A DNA stretch of 6,882 nt from JACMLD01 sp040007355 (GTDB lineage Bacteria > Bacteroidota > Bacteroidia > Chitinophagales > Chitinophagaceae). Below, one piece after another: positions 1 through 5,938 of the stretch (position 1 is the first letter of the stretch; the number at the start of each line of letters is the position of its first letter). The position numbers and the translations under genes were made by a program. The DNA lies in contig JBDTVE010000022.1 of the NCBI GenBank assembly GCA_040007355.1, positions 1 through 6,882 of the forward strand, in the 5' to 3' direction. The notes under the pieces were generated by a model. That model was not told the origin of the DNA, did not search any database, and saw only the letters and a list, made by a program, of their open reading frames with translations.

Positions 1-984
1 CAAACCATTATTGATTGTTTGTTGAAGGAAGCCGAAAAATACCAGGTGCAGGTGATGATGCATACCGAAGTGGTTAGTCTTGACTCTTTCGTCGTGAGTC
101 ATGAGCCGTTGGACGGGAGTCCTACCTCATCAGGCGTGGATCGTGCGTTGGCAGATTCGAATAAAGCGGACAGACAATTCAAACTTGAAGTTTCAATCTC
201 AGGGTCTACGGATTACCGGCTACTGACCACCGACTTTCTCTGCGTAGCTAGCGGTGGCTATCCCAAAGCAGTTATGTTCCACTGGTTAAAGAAAACAGGT
301 CATACCATAGATGACCCGGTGCCTTCACTATTTACCTTTAACATGCCGGGTAATGCACTCAATAGCCTGATGGGAATCAGCGTTGAAAATGCAACGGTCA
401 GGATTGCGGGTACAAAGTTGGAAAGCGGCGGCCCGTTGCTAATTACCCATTGGGGCCTGAGCGGGCCCGCCATTTTAAAACTGAGTGCCTGGGGCGCCCG
501 TGACCTGGCTGCCTGTAATTACGCTTTTACGGCTATTGTAAATTGGTTTCCCGGTTATAATGAACAAACATTACGGGAACGGTTTGTGCAATTGCGTTTT
601 GATATGGCCGCACAAAAGATGGTCAATAAAAACCCTTTTGCATTGCCGGCACGGCTGTGGGAATATTTTTTAGGTCAGTCGGGTATTAAGGAAGAAACCA
701 GGTGGGCCGATTTACCCGCTGCGTTGCAAAACAAACTGGTGAAAATATTGTGTGCCCAAGATTGCCCGGTAAAAGGAAAAACAACTTTTAAAGAAGAATT
801 TGTGACCGCGGGCGGCGTGAAATTAGGTGAGATAGACGCCAATACGATGATGAGCAAATTGTTGCCCGGGCTTTTTTTCGCCGGTGAAATATTGAACGTG
901 GATGGGGTTACCGGTGGCTTTAATTTTCAGCATGCCTGGACCAGCGGATGGATTGCTGCAAAAACCATCAGCCAGGGATGGTAA
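1..984 (+). CDS. HI0933/YhiN (BaiN-like) FAD-dependent oxidoreductase, 5'-truncated by window edge
   Basis: The reading frame is open from base 1, giving 327 codons without an N-terminus and ending in TAA at 982-984. The TTG at 19 is not the start: the six codons before it (QTIIDC) already fit the family. The family is recognised from its C-terminal signature: VTAGGV (from nt 802), then LPGLFFAGEILNVDGVTGG and FNFQHAWTSG (nt 862-948). This is the FAD-contacting end of HI0933-like flavoproteins. The central part has ASGGYPK (nt 244-264) and ITHWGLSGPAILKLSAWGAR (nt 442-501), also typical. Family members are about 400-420 aa, so roughly 80-90 residues, including the N-terminal GxGxxG nucleotide-binding motif, lie left of the window. 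They are predicted cytosolic NAD(P)/FAD oxidoreductases. BaiN is linked to bile-acid dehydroxylation in gut clostridia, but most members have no known substrate, so no substrate is assigned here. A hydrophilic stretch at nt 88-180 looks like an insertion. No terminator is seen after the stop. Confidence 0.88.
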   Translation, partial: QTIIDCLLKEAEKYQVQVMMHTEVVSLDSFVVSHEPLDGSPTSSGVDRALADSNKADRQFKLEVSISGSTDYRLLTTDFLCVASGGYPKAVMFHWLKKTGHTIDDPVPSLFTFNMPGNALNSLMGISVENATVRIAGTKLESGGPLLITHWGLSGPAILKLSAWGARDLAACNYAFTAIVNWFPGYNEQTLRERFVQLRFDMAAQKMVNKNPFALPARLWEYFLGQSGIKEETRWADLPAALQNKLVKILCAQDCPVKGKTTFKEEFVTAGGVKLGEIDANTMMSKLLPGLFFAGEILNVDGVTGGFNFQHAWTSGWIAAKTISQGW

Positions 985-1100
985 AATGATCCCCAAAGCG
1001 TTGCCGCTGAACGAAATGCGACGCAACCAATGCTCCACAATGCCTTGCTGGCGGCACCAAAAAAAGACCTTAAAAACCATCTCCAAAACAACCTTTTGCT

Positions 1101-1108
1101 TATCTTTG
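1101..1108 (+). promoter_or_regulatory. Candidate rpsA promoter, Bacteroidota -7 box TATCTTTG
   Basis: TATCTTTG matches the Bacteroidota -7 consensus TAnnTTTG exactly and ends 32 bases before the rpsA ATG. No TTTG-type -33 element is seen at the usual 19-21 bp spacing, so only half of the promoter is recognisable. The start of transcription would fall near 1113-1116, giving a leader of about 25-28 nt. Confidence 0.6.
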
Positions 1109-1112
1109 CAGC

Positions 1113-1132
1113 CCCGAAATAAAACCATCGGG
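1113..1132 (+). promoter_or_regulatory. Small hairpin in the predicted rpsA leader
   Basis: CCCGA (1113-1117) can pair with TCGGG (1128-1132) around a 10-nt A-rich loop. The stem ends 8 nt before the ATG and would sit at the extreme 5' end of the predicted transcript. Five base pairs is short, so this may be chance. A role in S1 autoregulation is inference only. Confidence 0.3.
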
Positions 1133-1140
1133 ATTTTATC

Positions 1141-3063
1141 ATGTTTCAAAATTTTATTGTTAAACAACTAAACGCTGATGCACAGGAACCTGCTGCCATC
1201 GATACGGCAGCCGTTACAGCGACAACAACTGCACCTGTACCTGCGCCGGCAGTTGCCACGGCACACGACGATTTTGACTGGAGCATCGACAAACGCAATG
1301 TATCTGCTTACAGCAAAGAAGAAAATGAAAAATACAGTAAGGTGTATGATGATACCTTCATACAGATTACAGACGGCACCTTAATCAAAGGCTTTGTGGT
1401 AGGGCTAACTAAAACAGATGTTGTACTGAACATTGGTTTTAAAAGCGATGGATTGATCTCCCTGAATGAATTCCGCGATTTGCAGGGCCTGAAAGTGGGC
1501 GATGAGGTGGAAGTAATGGTGGTGGAAAAAGAAGACCGTGAAGGCAACCTGCATTTAAGCCGTAAACAGGCCCGTACCACCCGCGCGTGGGAAAGGATTG
1601 TGGAAGTACATAAAACAGGCGAAGTTATTACGGGTACTGTTACCAGTAAGACAAAGGGCGGTTTGATTGTAGATGTGTTTGGTATGGAAACATTCCTGCC
1701 GGGCTCGCAGATAGATGTTAAACCGGTAACCGATTACGATCAGTTTGTTGGTAAAACAATGGAGTTTAAAGTAGTAAAGGTTAACGAGACCATTAAGAAC
1801 GCCGTTGTATCTCATAAAGCACTTATAGAAAGCGATATTGAAGCACAGCGCGCTGAGATCATGAGCAAATTGGAAAAAGGCCAGGTGTTGGAAGGAACCA
1901 TCAAGAATATCACCGATTTTGGTGCATTTATGGACCTGGGCGGACTGGATGGCCTGTTGTATATCACCGATATTTCATGGGGACGTATCTCTCATCCTAC
2001 AGAAGTGCTAAAGCTTGACCAGAAACTGAAAGTAGTGGTGCTTGATTTTGACGATGAGAAAAAACGTATCAGCCTGGGGCTGAAACAACTTACCCCGCAC
2101 CCATGGGATATTCTTCCTGAGAACGTAAGAGAAGGCGAAGTAGTGGAAGGCAAAGTGGTGAATATTGAAGATTACGGTGCATTTCTTGAAATTCAACCAG
2201 GTGTTGAAGGGTTGGTACACGTGAGTGAAATTACCTGGGCCAATACACCGGTGAATGCAAAGGAATTCTTTAAGCTTGGTGATATTCATAAAGCTAAAGT
2301 GGTAACACTCGACAAAGATGCGCGCAAAATGAGTCTTTCCATCAAACAATTAAGCGAAGACCCCTGGAGCACCATAGAAACCAGCTTCCCTGAAGGCAGC
2401 CGTCATAGCGGCCTGGTTAAAAATATTACCCCCTATGGCGTATTCGTGGAACTGGCAACCGGTATTGGCGGTATGATACATATCAGCGACCTGAGCTGGC
2501 TGAAACGTTTCAACCACCCAAGCGAATACACCCGGGTAGGTGAGCGTATTGATGTAAAGATACTGGGTATAGATAAAGACAACCGCAAACTACAGCTGGG
2601 ACATAAACAACTGGAAGAAGATCCCTGGAATTCATTGCAGGATACTTTTGCCGTGGGTACCGTTCACGAAGGACTGGTTACGCGCAAAGACGATAAGGGT
2701 GCCCTGGTACAGTTGCCCTATGGCCTGGAAGGTTTTGCTCCCAACCGTCATCTTAACAAGGAAGACGGCAAACAGGTTCAGGCAGATGAAACCGCACAAT
2801 TCGTGGTAATTGAATTTGACCGCAATGAAAAAAGGATTGTATTGTCTCACACACGCATATGGGAACAGGTAAAAGCAGAAGAAAAAGAAGCCGTGAGAAA
2901 GGAAGCAAGGGTTGATGCTGATCAAACCAAAAAAGCGGTGAAGAATATTCAAAGCAAAGTGGAAAAAACTACTTTGGGCGACCTGGGCGTTCTGGCTGAA
3001 CTGAAAAAGAAAATGGAAAGTGGCGGCAGCGGCGACGCAACAGCTCCGGAAGAAGCAAAATAA
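1141..3063 (+). CDS. rpsA: 30S ribosomal protein S1 (bS1), six S1 domains
   Basis: A 640-aa protein with six consecutive S1 RNA-binding (OB-fold) repeats at about residues 77-142, 159-226, 246-316, 331-403, 417-489 and 504-572. Repeats 3-5 are the most canonical, with ITDFGAFMDL (257-266), IEDYGAFLEI (342-351) and ITPYGVFVEL (429-438), each followed by a G(L/M)-(V/I)H-like strand. By homology the protein sits on the 30S subunit and helps mRNA bind: repeats 1-2 attach to the ribosome and repeats 3-6 contact RNA. An N-terminal extension (residues 1-75) includes an Ala/Thr/Pro-rich linker at about 17-41, and the C-terminus (573-640) is a charged, Lys/Glu-rich tail. The ATG at 1141 is chosen because it follows the promoter box closely and has A at -3. 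There is no Shine-Dalgarno sequence, as usual in Bacteroidota. It appears monocistronic, ending in TAA and followed by an intrinsic terminator 73 bp on. E. coli S1 is 557 aa, so this version is longer mainly because of its ends. Confidence 0.97.
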   Translation: MFQNFIVKQLNADAQEPAAIDTAAVTATTTAPVPAPAVATAHDDFDWSIDKRNVSAYSKEENEKYSKVYDDTFIQITDGTLIKGFVVGLTKTDVVLNIGFKSDGLISLNEFRDLQGLKVGDEVEVMVVEKEDREGNLHLSRKQARTTRAWERIVEVHKTGEVITGTVTSKTKGGLIVDVFGMETFLPGSQIDVKPVTDYDQFVGKTMEFKVVKVNETIKNAVVSHKALIESDIEAQRAEIMSKLEKGQVLEGTIKNITDFGAFMDLGGLDGLLYITDISWGRISHPTEVLKLDQKLKVVVLDFDDEKKRISLGLKQLTPHPWDILPENVREGEVVEGKVVNIEDYGAFLEIQPGVEGLVHVSEITWANTPVNAKEFFKLGDIHKAKVVTLDKDARKMSLSIKQLSEDPWSTIETSFPEGSRHSGLVKNITPYGVFVELATGIGGMIHISDLSWLKRFNHPSEYTRVGERIDVKILGIDKDNRKLQLGHKQLEEDPWNSLQDTFAVGTVHEGLVTRKDDKGALVQLPYGLEGFAPNRHLNKEDGKQVQADETAQFVVIEFDRNEKRIVLSHTRIWEQVKAEEKEAVRKEARVDADQTKKAVKNIQSKVEKTTLGDLGVLAELKKKMESGGSGDATAPEEAK

Positions 3064-3136
3064 ACAGCCACTGCGTTGATGAAGATCACTAACGGCAATA
3101 GTCACCCGCCGTATTTAATAAGTTTGTGTTGAAACC

Positions 3137-3165
3137 AAGGCCGCTCTTACCGGGCGGCCTTTTTT
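3137..3165 (+). terminator. Intrinsic terminator of rpsA
   Basis: AAGGCCGC (3137-3144) pairs perfectly with GCGGCCTT (3154-3161) across a 9-nt loop, and six Ts run from 3160 to 3165. This is a textbook rho-independent terminator, 73 bp after the rpsA stop. Read on the minus strand, the bases after the same stem (ggtttc) make only a weak U-tract, so use as a bidirectional terminator for tyrS is possible but not convincing. Confidence 0.88.
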
Positions 3166-3303
3166 AGTGTTTGGGTGAAATTGAATGGCTGGCAATATGC
3201 GGGGTATTTATGCCCGGATGGTCGGGGGGAGCAACGGTCAGTCATGGGGCAGAGATCTGGATGGTAGTTGAAGGACACCGACGATGGGAACAGCCGTCTT
3301 GGA
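3166..3303. other. Convergent intergenic spacer, no gene seen
   Basis: These 138 bp between the rpsA terminator and the 3' end of tyrS hold no plausible ORF and no tRNA-like fold. The plus strand is G-rich, with runs at 3201-3204 (4 G), 3224-3229 (6 G) and 3246-3249 (4 G), but there is no fourth evenly spaced run that would make a convincing quadruplex motif. No second terminator with a U-tract for tyrS is visible here. Confidence 0.6.
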
Positions 3304-3329
3304 ACCTGGCTACTTTACTGTAACCAGGT
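3304..3329 (-). other. Hairpin spanning the tyrS stop codon
   Basis: ACCTGG (3304-3309) pairs with CCAGGT (3324-3329). After a single C/A mismatch, TAC (3311-3313) pairs with GTA (3320-3322) around a 6-nt loop. The tyrS stop codon (3310-3312) lies inside the fold. No T-run follows on the minus strand, so it is not a standard terminator; it may stabilise the mRNA 3' end or be chance. Confidence 0.35.
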
Positions 3330-4587
3330 AATAATTTTTCTTTCCTTTTTGCAGCAGCAGGTATTTTCCGTGTAGCAGCAGGGAAGCATCAACAATAAAA
3401 GAAACCGTTTCAACTTTAATACGGTTTACGCTGACGCCTCCGCCCTGGATAGTTTTTCTTGCTTCTCCTTTGCTGGCAAAAATGCCGGTCTCCGCCAAGA
3501 AGCTTACAATATCAACACCGGCGCTAAGGCTTGCTTCGGCAAAATCAAATTTTACCACGCCTTCCAGGTTTTCAAGATCATCGGGGCCCAGGCTTTCTGC
3601 GGGCGCGGTTTGGTTGGAAAATAATTTTTCCGTGGTTGCAACAGCGTTCTGAAAGGCTTGTTCGCCGTGCACAAATACCGTTACTTCCCGGGCCAGGGTT
3701 TTTTGAAGTTCTCTTTTACCCGCATCGCGGGCATGTCTTTCAATCAAGGTCTCGATATCATTTTTTGGCAGAAAACTGAAGATTTTGATCCATTTTTCCG
3801 CATCCGCATCGGCGGCATTTAGCCAGAACTGGTAAAACTGGTAGGCTGGTGTCTTGGTCGCATCCAGCCATATATTTCCTTTTTCGGTTTTTCCAAACTT
3901 TCCGCCATCGGCTTTTGTAATCAGCGGACACGTAAAAGCAAAGGCTTCGCCAGCGGCTTTTTTGCGGATCAGCTCGGTACCGGTAACAATATTTCCCCAC
4001 TGGTCGCTGCCGCCCATCTGCAGCTTGGCGTTTTTATGCTGGTAGAGCCAGTAAAAATCGTATCCCTGCACCAGTTGATAAGTAAATTCGGTAAAGCTCA
4101 TCCCTGCTTCGCCTTCCAGCCTCTTTTTTACGCTGTCTTTGGCCATCATGTAATTAACCGTGATGTGTTTACCCACATCCCGGATAAACTGCAAAAAGCT
4201 GATTTCTTTGAACCAGTCGAAATTATTGACCATTTCGGCGCAATTGGCTCTTGAGGGGTCAAAATCAAGGTATTGCATCAGCTGTTTTCGAACGCCCTCC
4301 TGGTTATGGCGTAAAATCTCCTCACTTAGCAGGTTGCGTTCCTCACTTTTACCGGAAGGGTCGCCCACCATGCCTGTAGCGCCCCCCACCAGGGCAATGG
4401 GTTTATGCCCGGCTTTTTGTAAATGAACCAGCAACAGTATGGGCACCAGGCTGCCAATATGGAGACTGTCGGCGGTGGGGTCGAAACCAATATAAGCACT
4501 GGTGATCTCCTTTTGCAATTGCTCTTCGGTACCGGGCATAATGTCCTGAATCATACCCCTCCAGCGCAATTCGGCTATCAGATTCAT
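3310..4587 (-). CDS. tyrS: Tyrosyl-tRNA synthetase (TyrRS, class I)
   Basis: A complete 425-aa TyrRS that charges tRNA-Tyr with tyrosine in the cytosol. The class I HIGH motif appears as HIGS (residues 43-46), and the KMSKS equivalent is KFGKT (230-234), the form found in E. coli-type bacterial TyrRS. The tyrosine pocket is marked by YQLVQGYD (170-177) and GGSDQWGN (192-199), and TGMVGDPSGKSEER (71-84) is also a family motif. Residues from about 357 to 422, including the GEARKTIQGGGVSVN stretch, form the C-terminal S4-like tRNA-binding domain. The length fits the usual 400-430 aa. The start is firm: the N-terminus (MNLIAELRWRGMIQDIMPG) is the conserved family beginning, ATG has A at -3, and a promoter box lies 20 bases upstream. 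It ends in TAG. It is convergent with rpsA and divergent from the PorV2-like gene, so probably transcribed alone. No T-box or other long leader is present, since only about 12 nt of 5' UTR is predicted. Confidence 0.97.
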   Translation of the reverse strand: MNLIAELRWRGMIQDIMPGTEEQLQKEITSAYIGFDPTADSLHIGSLVPILLLVHLQKAGHKPIALVGGATGMVGDPSGKSEERNLLSEEILRHNQEGVRKQLMQYLDFDPSRANCAEMVNNFDWFKEISFLQFIRDVGKHITVNYMMAKDSVKKRLEGEAGMSFTEFTYQLVQGYDFYWLYQHKNAKLQMGGSDQWGNIVTGTELIRKKAAGEAFAFTCPLITKADGGKFGKTEKGNIWLDATKTPAYQFYQFWLNAADADAEKWIKIFSFLPKNDIETLIERHARDAGKRELQKTLAREVTVFVHGEQAFQNAVATTEKLFSNQTAPAESLGPDDLENLEGVVKFDFAEASLSAGVDIVSFLAETGIFASKGEARKTIQGGGVSVNRIKVETVSFIVDASLLLHGKYLLLQKGKKNYYLVTVK

Positions 4588-4606
4588 GTTAATCAGCTAT
4601 TTTGCG

Positions 4607-4614
4607 CAAAAGTA
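4607..4614 (-). promoter_or_regulatory. Candidate tyrS promoter, -7 box TACTTTTG
   Basis: On the minus strand TACTTTTG matches TAnnTTTG exactly and ends 19 bases before the tyrS ATG. The predicted transcript would start about 12 nt before the start codon, leaving no room for a T-box or other structured leader. No -33 TTTG is seen at normal spacing. Confidence 0.6.
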
Positions 4615-4704
4615 ATTGATTCTTAATACACATATACACCTAAAAGCGCAATAAAATACAAGGCAAACCGTTACCCAACAAGGAGTGGTCGTTTCCCGTA
4701 TTTA

Positions 4705-4713
4705 ATTGTCAAT
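4705..4713. promoter_or_regulatory. Small palindrome ATTGTCAAT in the divergent region
   Basis: ATTG-T-CAAT is a perfect 4+4 inverted repeat, loosely framed by CCCG (4695-4698) and CGGG (4715-4718), which can also pair. It lies between the tyrS box and the weak boxes upstream of the PorV2-like gene, where an operator could sit. An arm of four bases arises easily by chance, so the call is weak. Confidence 0.15.
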
Positions 4714-4731
4714 CCGGGCAATAAACCTGAC

Positions 4732-4754
4732 TTGCTTTGTGCAGCCAATATTTG
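4732..4754 (+). promoter_or_regulatory. Weak promoter candidates for the porV2-porU2 pair
   Basis: Two boxes each match TAnnTTTG at 7 of the 8 consensus-length positions: TTGCTTTG (4732-4739) and AATATTTG (4747-4754). The first has an ATTG at 4705-4708 as a possible -33 element, at a rather long 23-bp spacing. Either box would give a leader of about 35-55 nt to the ATG at 4798. No exact box is present. Confidence 0.3.
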
Positions 4755-4797
4755 TGAAAAAAGGTCTGGTTAATTGCTTATTCAGAAAATCGCTTTA

Positions 4798-5904
4798 ATG
4801 AAAAATTGTAAACCCTTGTTGATCGGTTTATCGCTTTTTTGGGCTGCCACGGCTTCGGCGCAGTTTCGAAAATATTCCAATGAATTTTTAAATATTGGTG
4901 CAGGAGCAAGGGGTTTGGCAATGGGCAGTGCACAGATAGCTACGGTAAACGATGCAACCGCCGGTTACTGGAACCCTGCCGGGCTTGTTAATGTAAAAGA
5001 TAACCCGCAGGTTGGTTTAATGCATGCCGAATATTTTGCCGGTATTGGCAAATACGATTATGGAACCCTGGCCATTCCCCTGAGCAACGGCAAAAGAACC
5101 CTGGGTGTTTCTTTATTACGTTTTGCTGTAGACGACATTCCCAATACGATTTTCCTGGTACAGCCGGATGGCACCATCAATTTTGATAATATTACCACTT
5201 TTTCGTCGGCCGATTATGCTTTTATCTTTTCGCTTGCGCAACAGATTAAAGTGAAAAAGAAACACAATCTTAATTTCGGCATCAATGCCAAGATCATTCA
5301 CCGGAAGGCCGGTGATTTTGCCACGGCCTGGGGTTTTGGGTTTGATGCAGGCATCCAGTATGAACATAAGAACTGGAAGTTTGGCCTGATGGCCCGGGAT
5401 GTTACTACTACTTTTAACGCCTGGTCTTATAACCTGAATGAAAGTATCCGCGAAGTATTCTACCTGACCAATAATGATATCCCGGTAAAATCCACCGAAT
5501 TAACGGCACCCAAATTAATCATTGGAGGCGCCTATAACCTGAAGATAAACAAGACACTCAGTTTACTTACCGAAGCGAATATGGATCTAACCTTTGACGG
5601 TCGGCGCAATACGGTTATTTCGTCTAAAGCGGTCAGCCTGGACCCCAAGCTGGGGCTGGAACTGTCTGTCAAAAACGTGTTTTTTGTGCGTGGGGGCATC
5701 AACAATTTTCAAAAAGCGCTGGATGAAAGTGATTCATCTAATACTAAAAAGGTGTGGATCTATCAGCCCAGTATTGGTGCAGGTTTCAGGATATCCAATG
5801 TGCAGATTGATTATGCGTTTACCAACCTGGCCAACCAGTCGAACCCCCTATACACCCATATTTTTTCGCTGAAGCTCGATTTAAAAAAGAAACCCAAAAA
5901 ATAA
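4798..5904 (+). CDS. PorV/PorQ-family outer-membrane protein, PorV2-like (type IX secretion)
   Basis: A 368-aa secreted protein. Residues 1-21 form a signal peptide (KNCK n-region, hydrophobic core LLIGLSLFWAAT, cleavage after ASA, before Gln22). The mature N-terminus carries the PorV/PorQ family signature at 28-63, from NEFLNIGAGARGLAMG through ATVNDATAGYWNPAGL. The rest is alternating short aromatic/hydrophobic strands and Asn/Asp/Lys loops, as in FadL-like beta-barrels, so an outer-membrane location is inferred. Canonical PorV is the barrel that delivers T9SS cargo to the sortase PorU; this sequence differs from the PorV and PorQ signatures and best fits the paralogue annotated PorV2. The start at 4798 is preferred because it gives a standard signal peptide. 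An in-frame TTG at 4774 would add eight residues (MLIQKIAL) and has an AAGG 10 nt upstream, so it cannot be excluded. It lies 34 bp upstream of the PorU2-like gene with no terminator or exact promoter box between. The specific PorV2 name is inferred; family membership is firm. Confidence 0.82.
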   Translation: MKNCKPLLIGLSLFWAATASAQFRKYSNEFLNIGAGARGLAMGSAQIATVNDATAGYWNPAGLVNVKDNPQVGLMHAEYFAGIGKYDYGTLAIPLSNGKRTLGVSLLRFAVDDIPNTIFLVQPDGTINFDNITTFSSADYAFIFSLAQQIKVKKKHNLNFGINAKIIHRKAGDFATAWGFGFDAGIQYEHKNWKFGLMARDVTTTFNAWSYNLNESIREVFYLTNNDIPVKSTELTAPKLIIGGAYNLKINKTLSLLTEANMDLTFDGRRNTVISSKAVSLDPKLGLELSVKNVFFVRGGINNFQKALDESDSSNTKKVWIYQPSIGAGFRISNVQIDYAFTNLANQSNPLYTHIFSLKLDLKKKPKK

Positions 5905-5938
5905 TCCGTATTGAATGCAACCCGGGAAATTTTATACT

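Noticed and set aside
19..21. TTG as the start codon of the flavoprotein
   Set aside because: The frame is open to base 1 and the preceding codons (QTIIDC) continue the family's conserved helix, so the gene starts left of the window.
1008..1058. GC-rich inverted segments after the flavoprotein stop as a terminator
   Set aside because: The possible stems (for example GTTGC/GCAAC, GCC/GGC) are short, and none is followed by a T-run on the plus strand.
902..1171. Plus-strand 89-aa open frame between the flavoprotein and rpsA
   Set aside because: It overlaps the ends of both recognised genes, has no family resemblance and covers the rpsA promoter.
2632..3105. Minus-strand 157-aa open frame within the 3' end of rpsA
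   Set aside because: It lies almost entirely opposite conserved rpsA codons. Its Phe/Cys/His-rich composition is what antisense of Lys/Glu-rich sequence yields.
3119..3126. TAAGTTTG, an exact match to the -7 promoter consensus
   Set aside because: It has no -33 element and lies 10 bp before the rpsA terminator with no gene beyond it, so it is most likely a chance match.
3201..3249. G-rich runs in the convergent spacer as a G-quadruplex
   Set aside because: There are only three runs of four or more Gs, separated by about 16-20 bases, which does not meet the usual four-run, short-loop pattern.
4160..4426. Plus-strand open frames within tyrS, including this one of 88 aa
   Set aside because: They are antisense shadows of a well-conserved tyrS, without recognisable motifs or promoter boxes.
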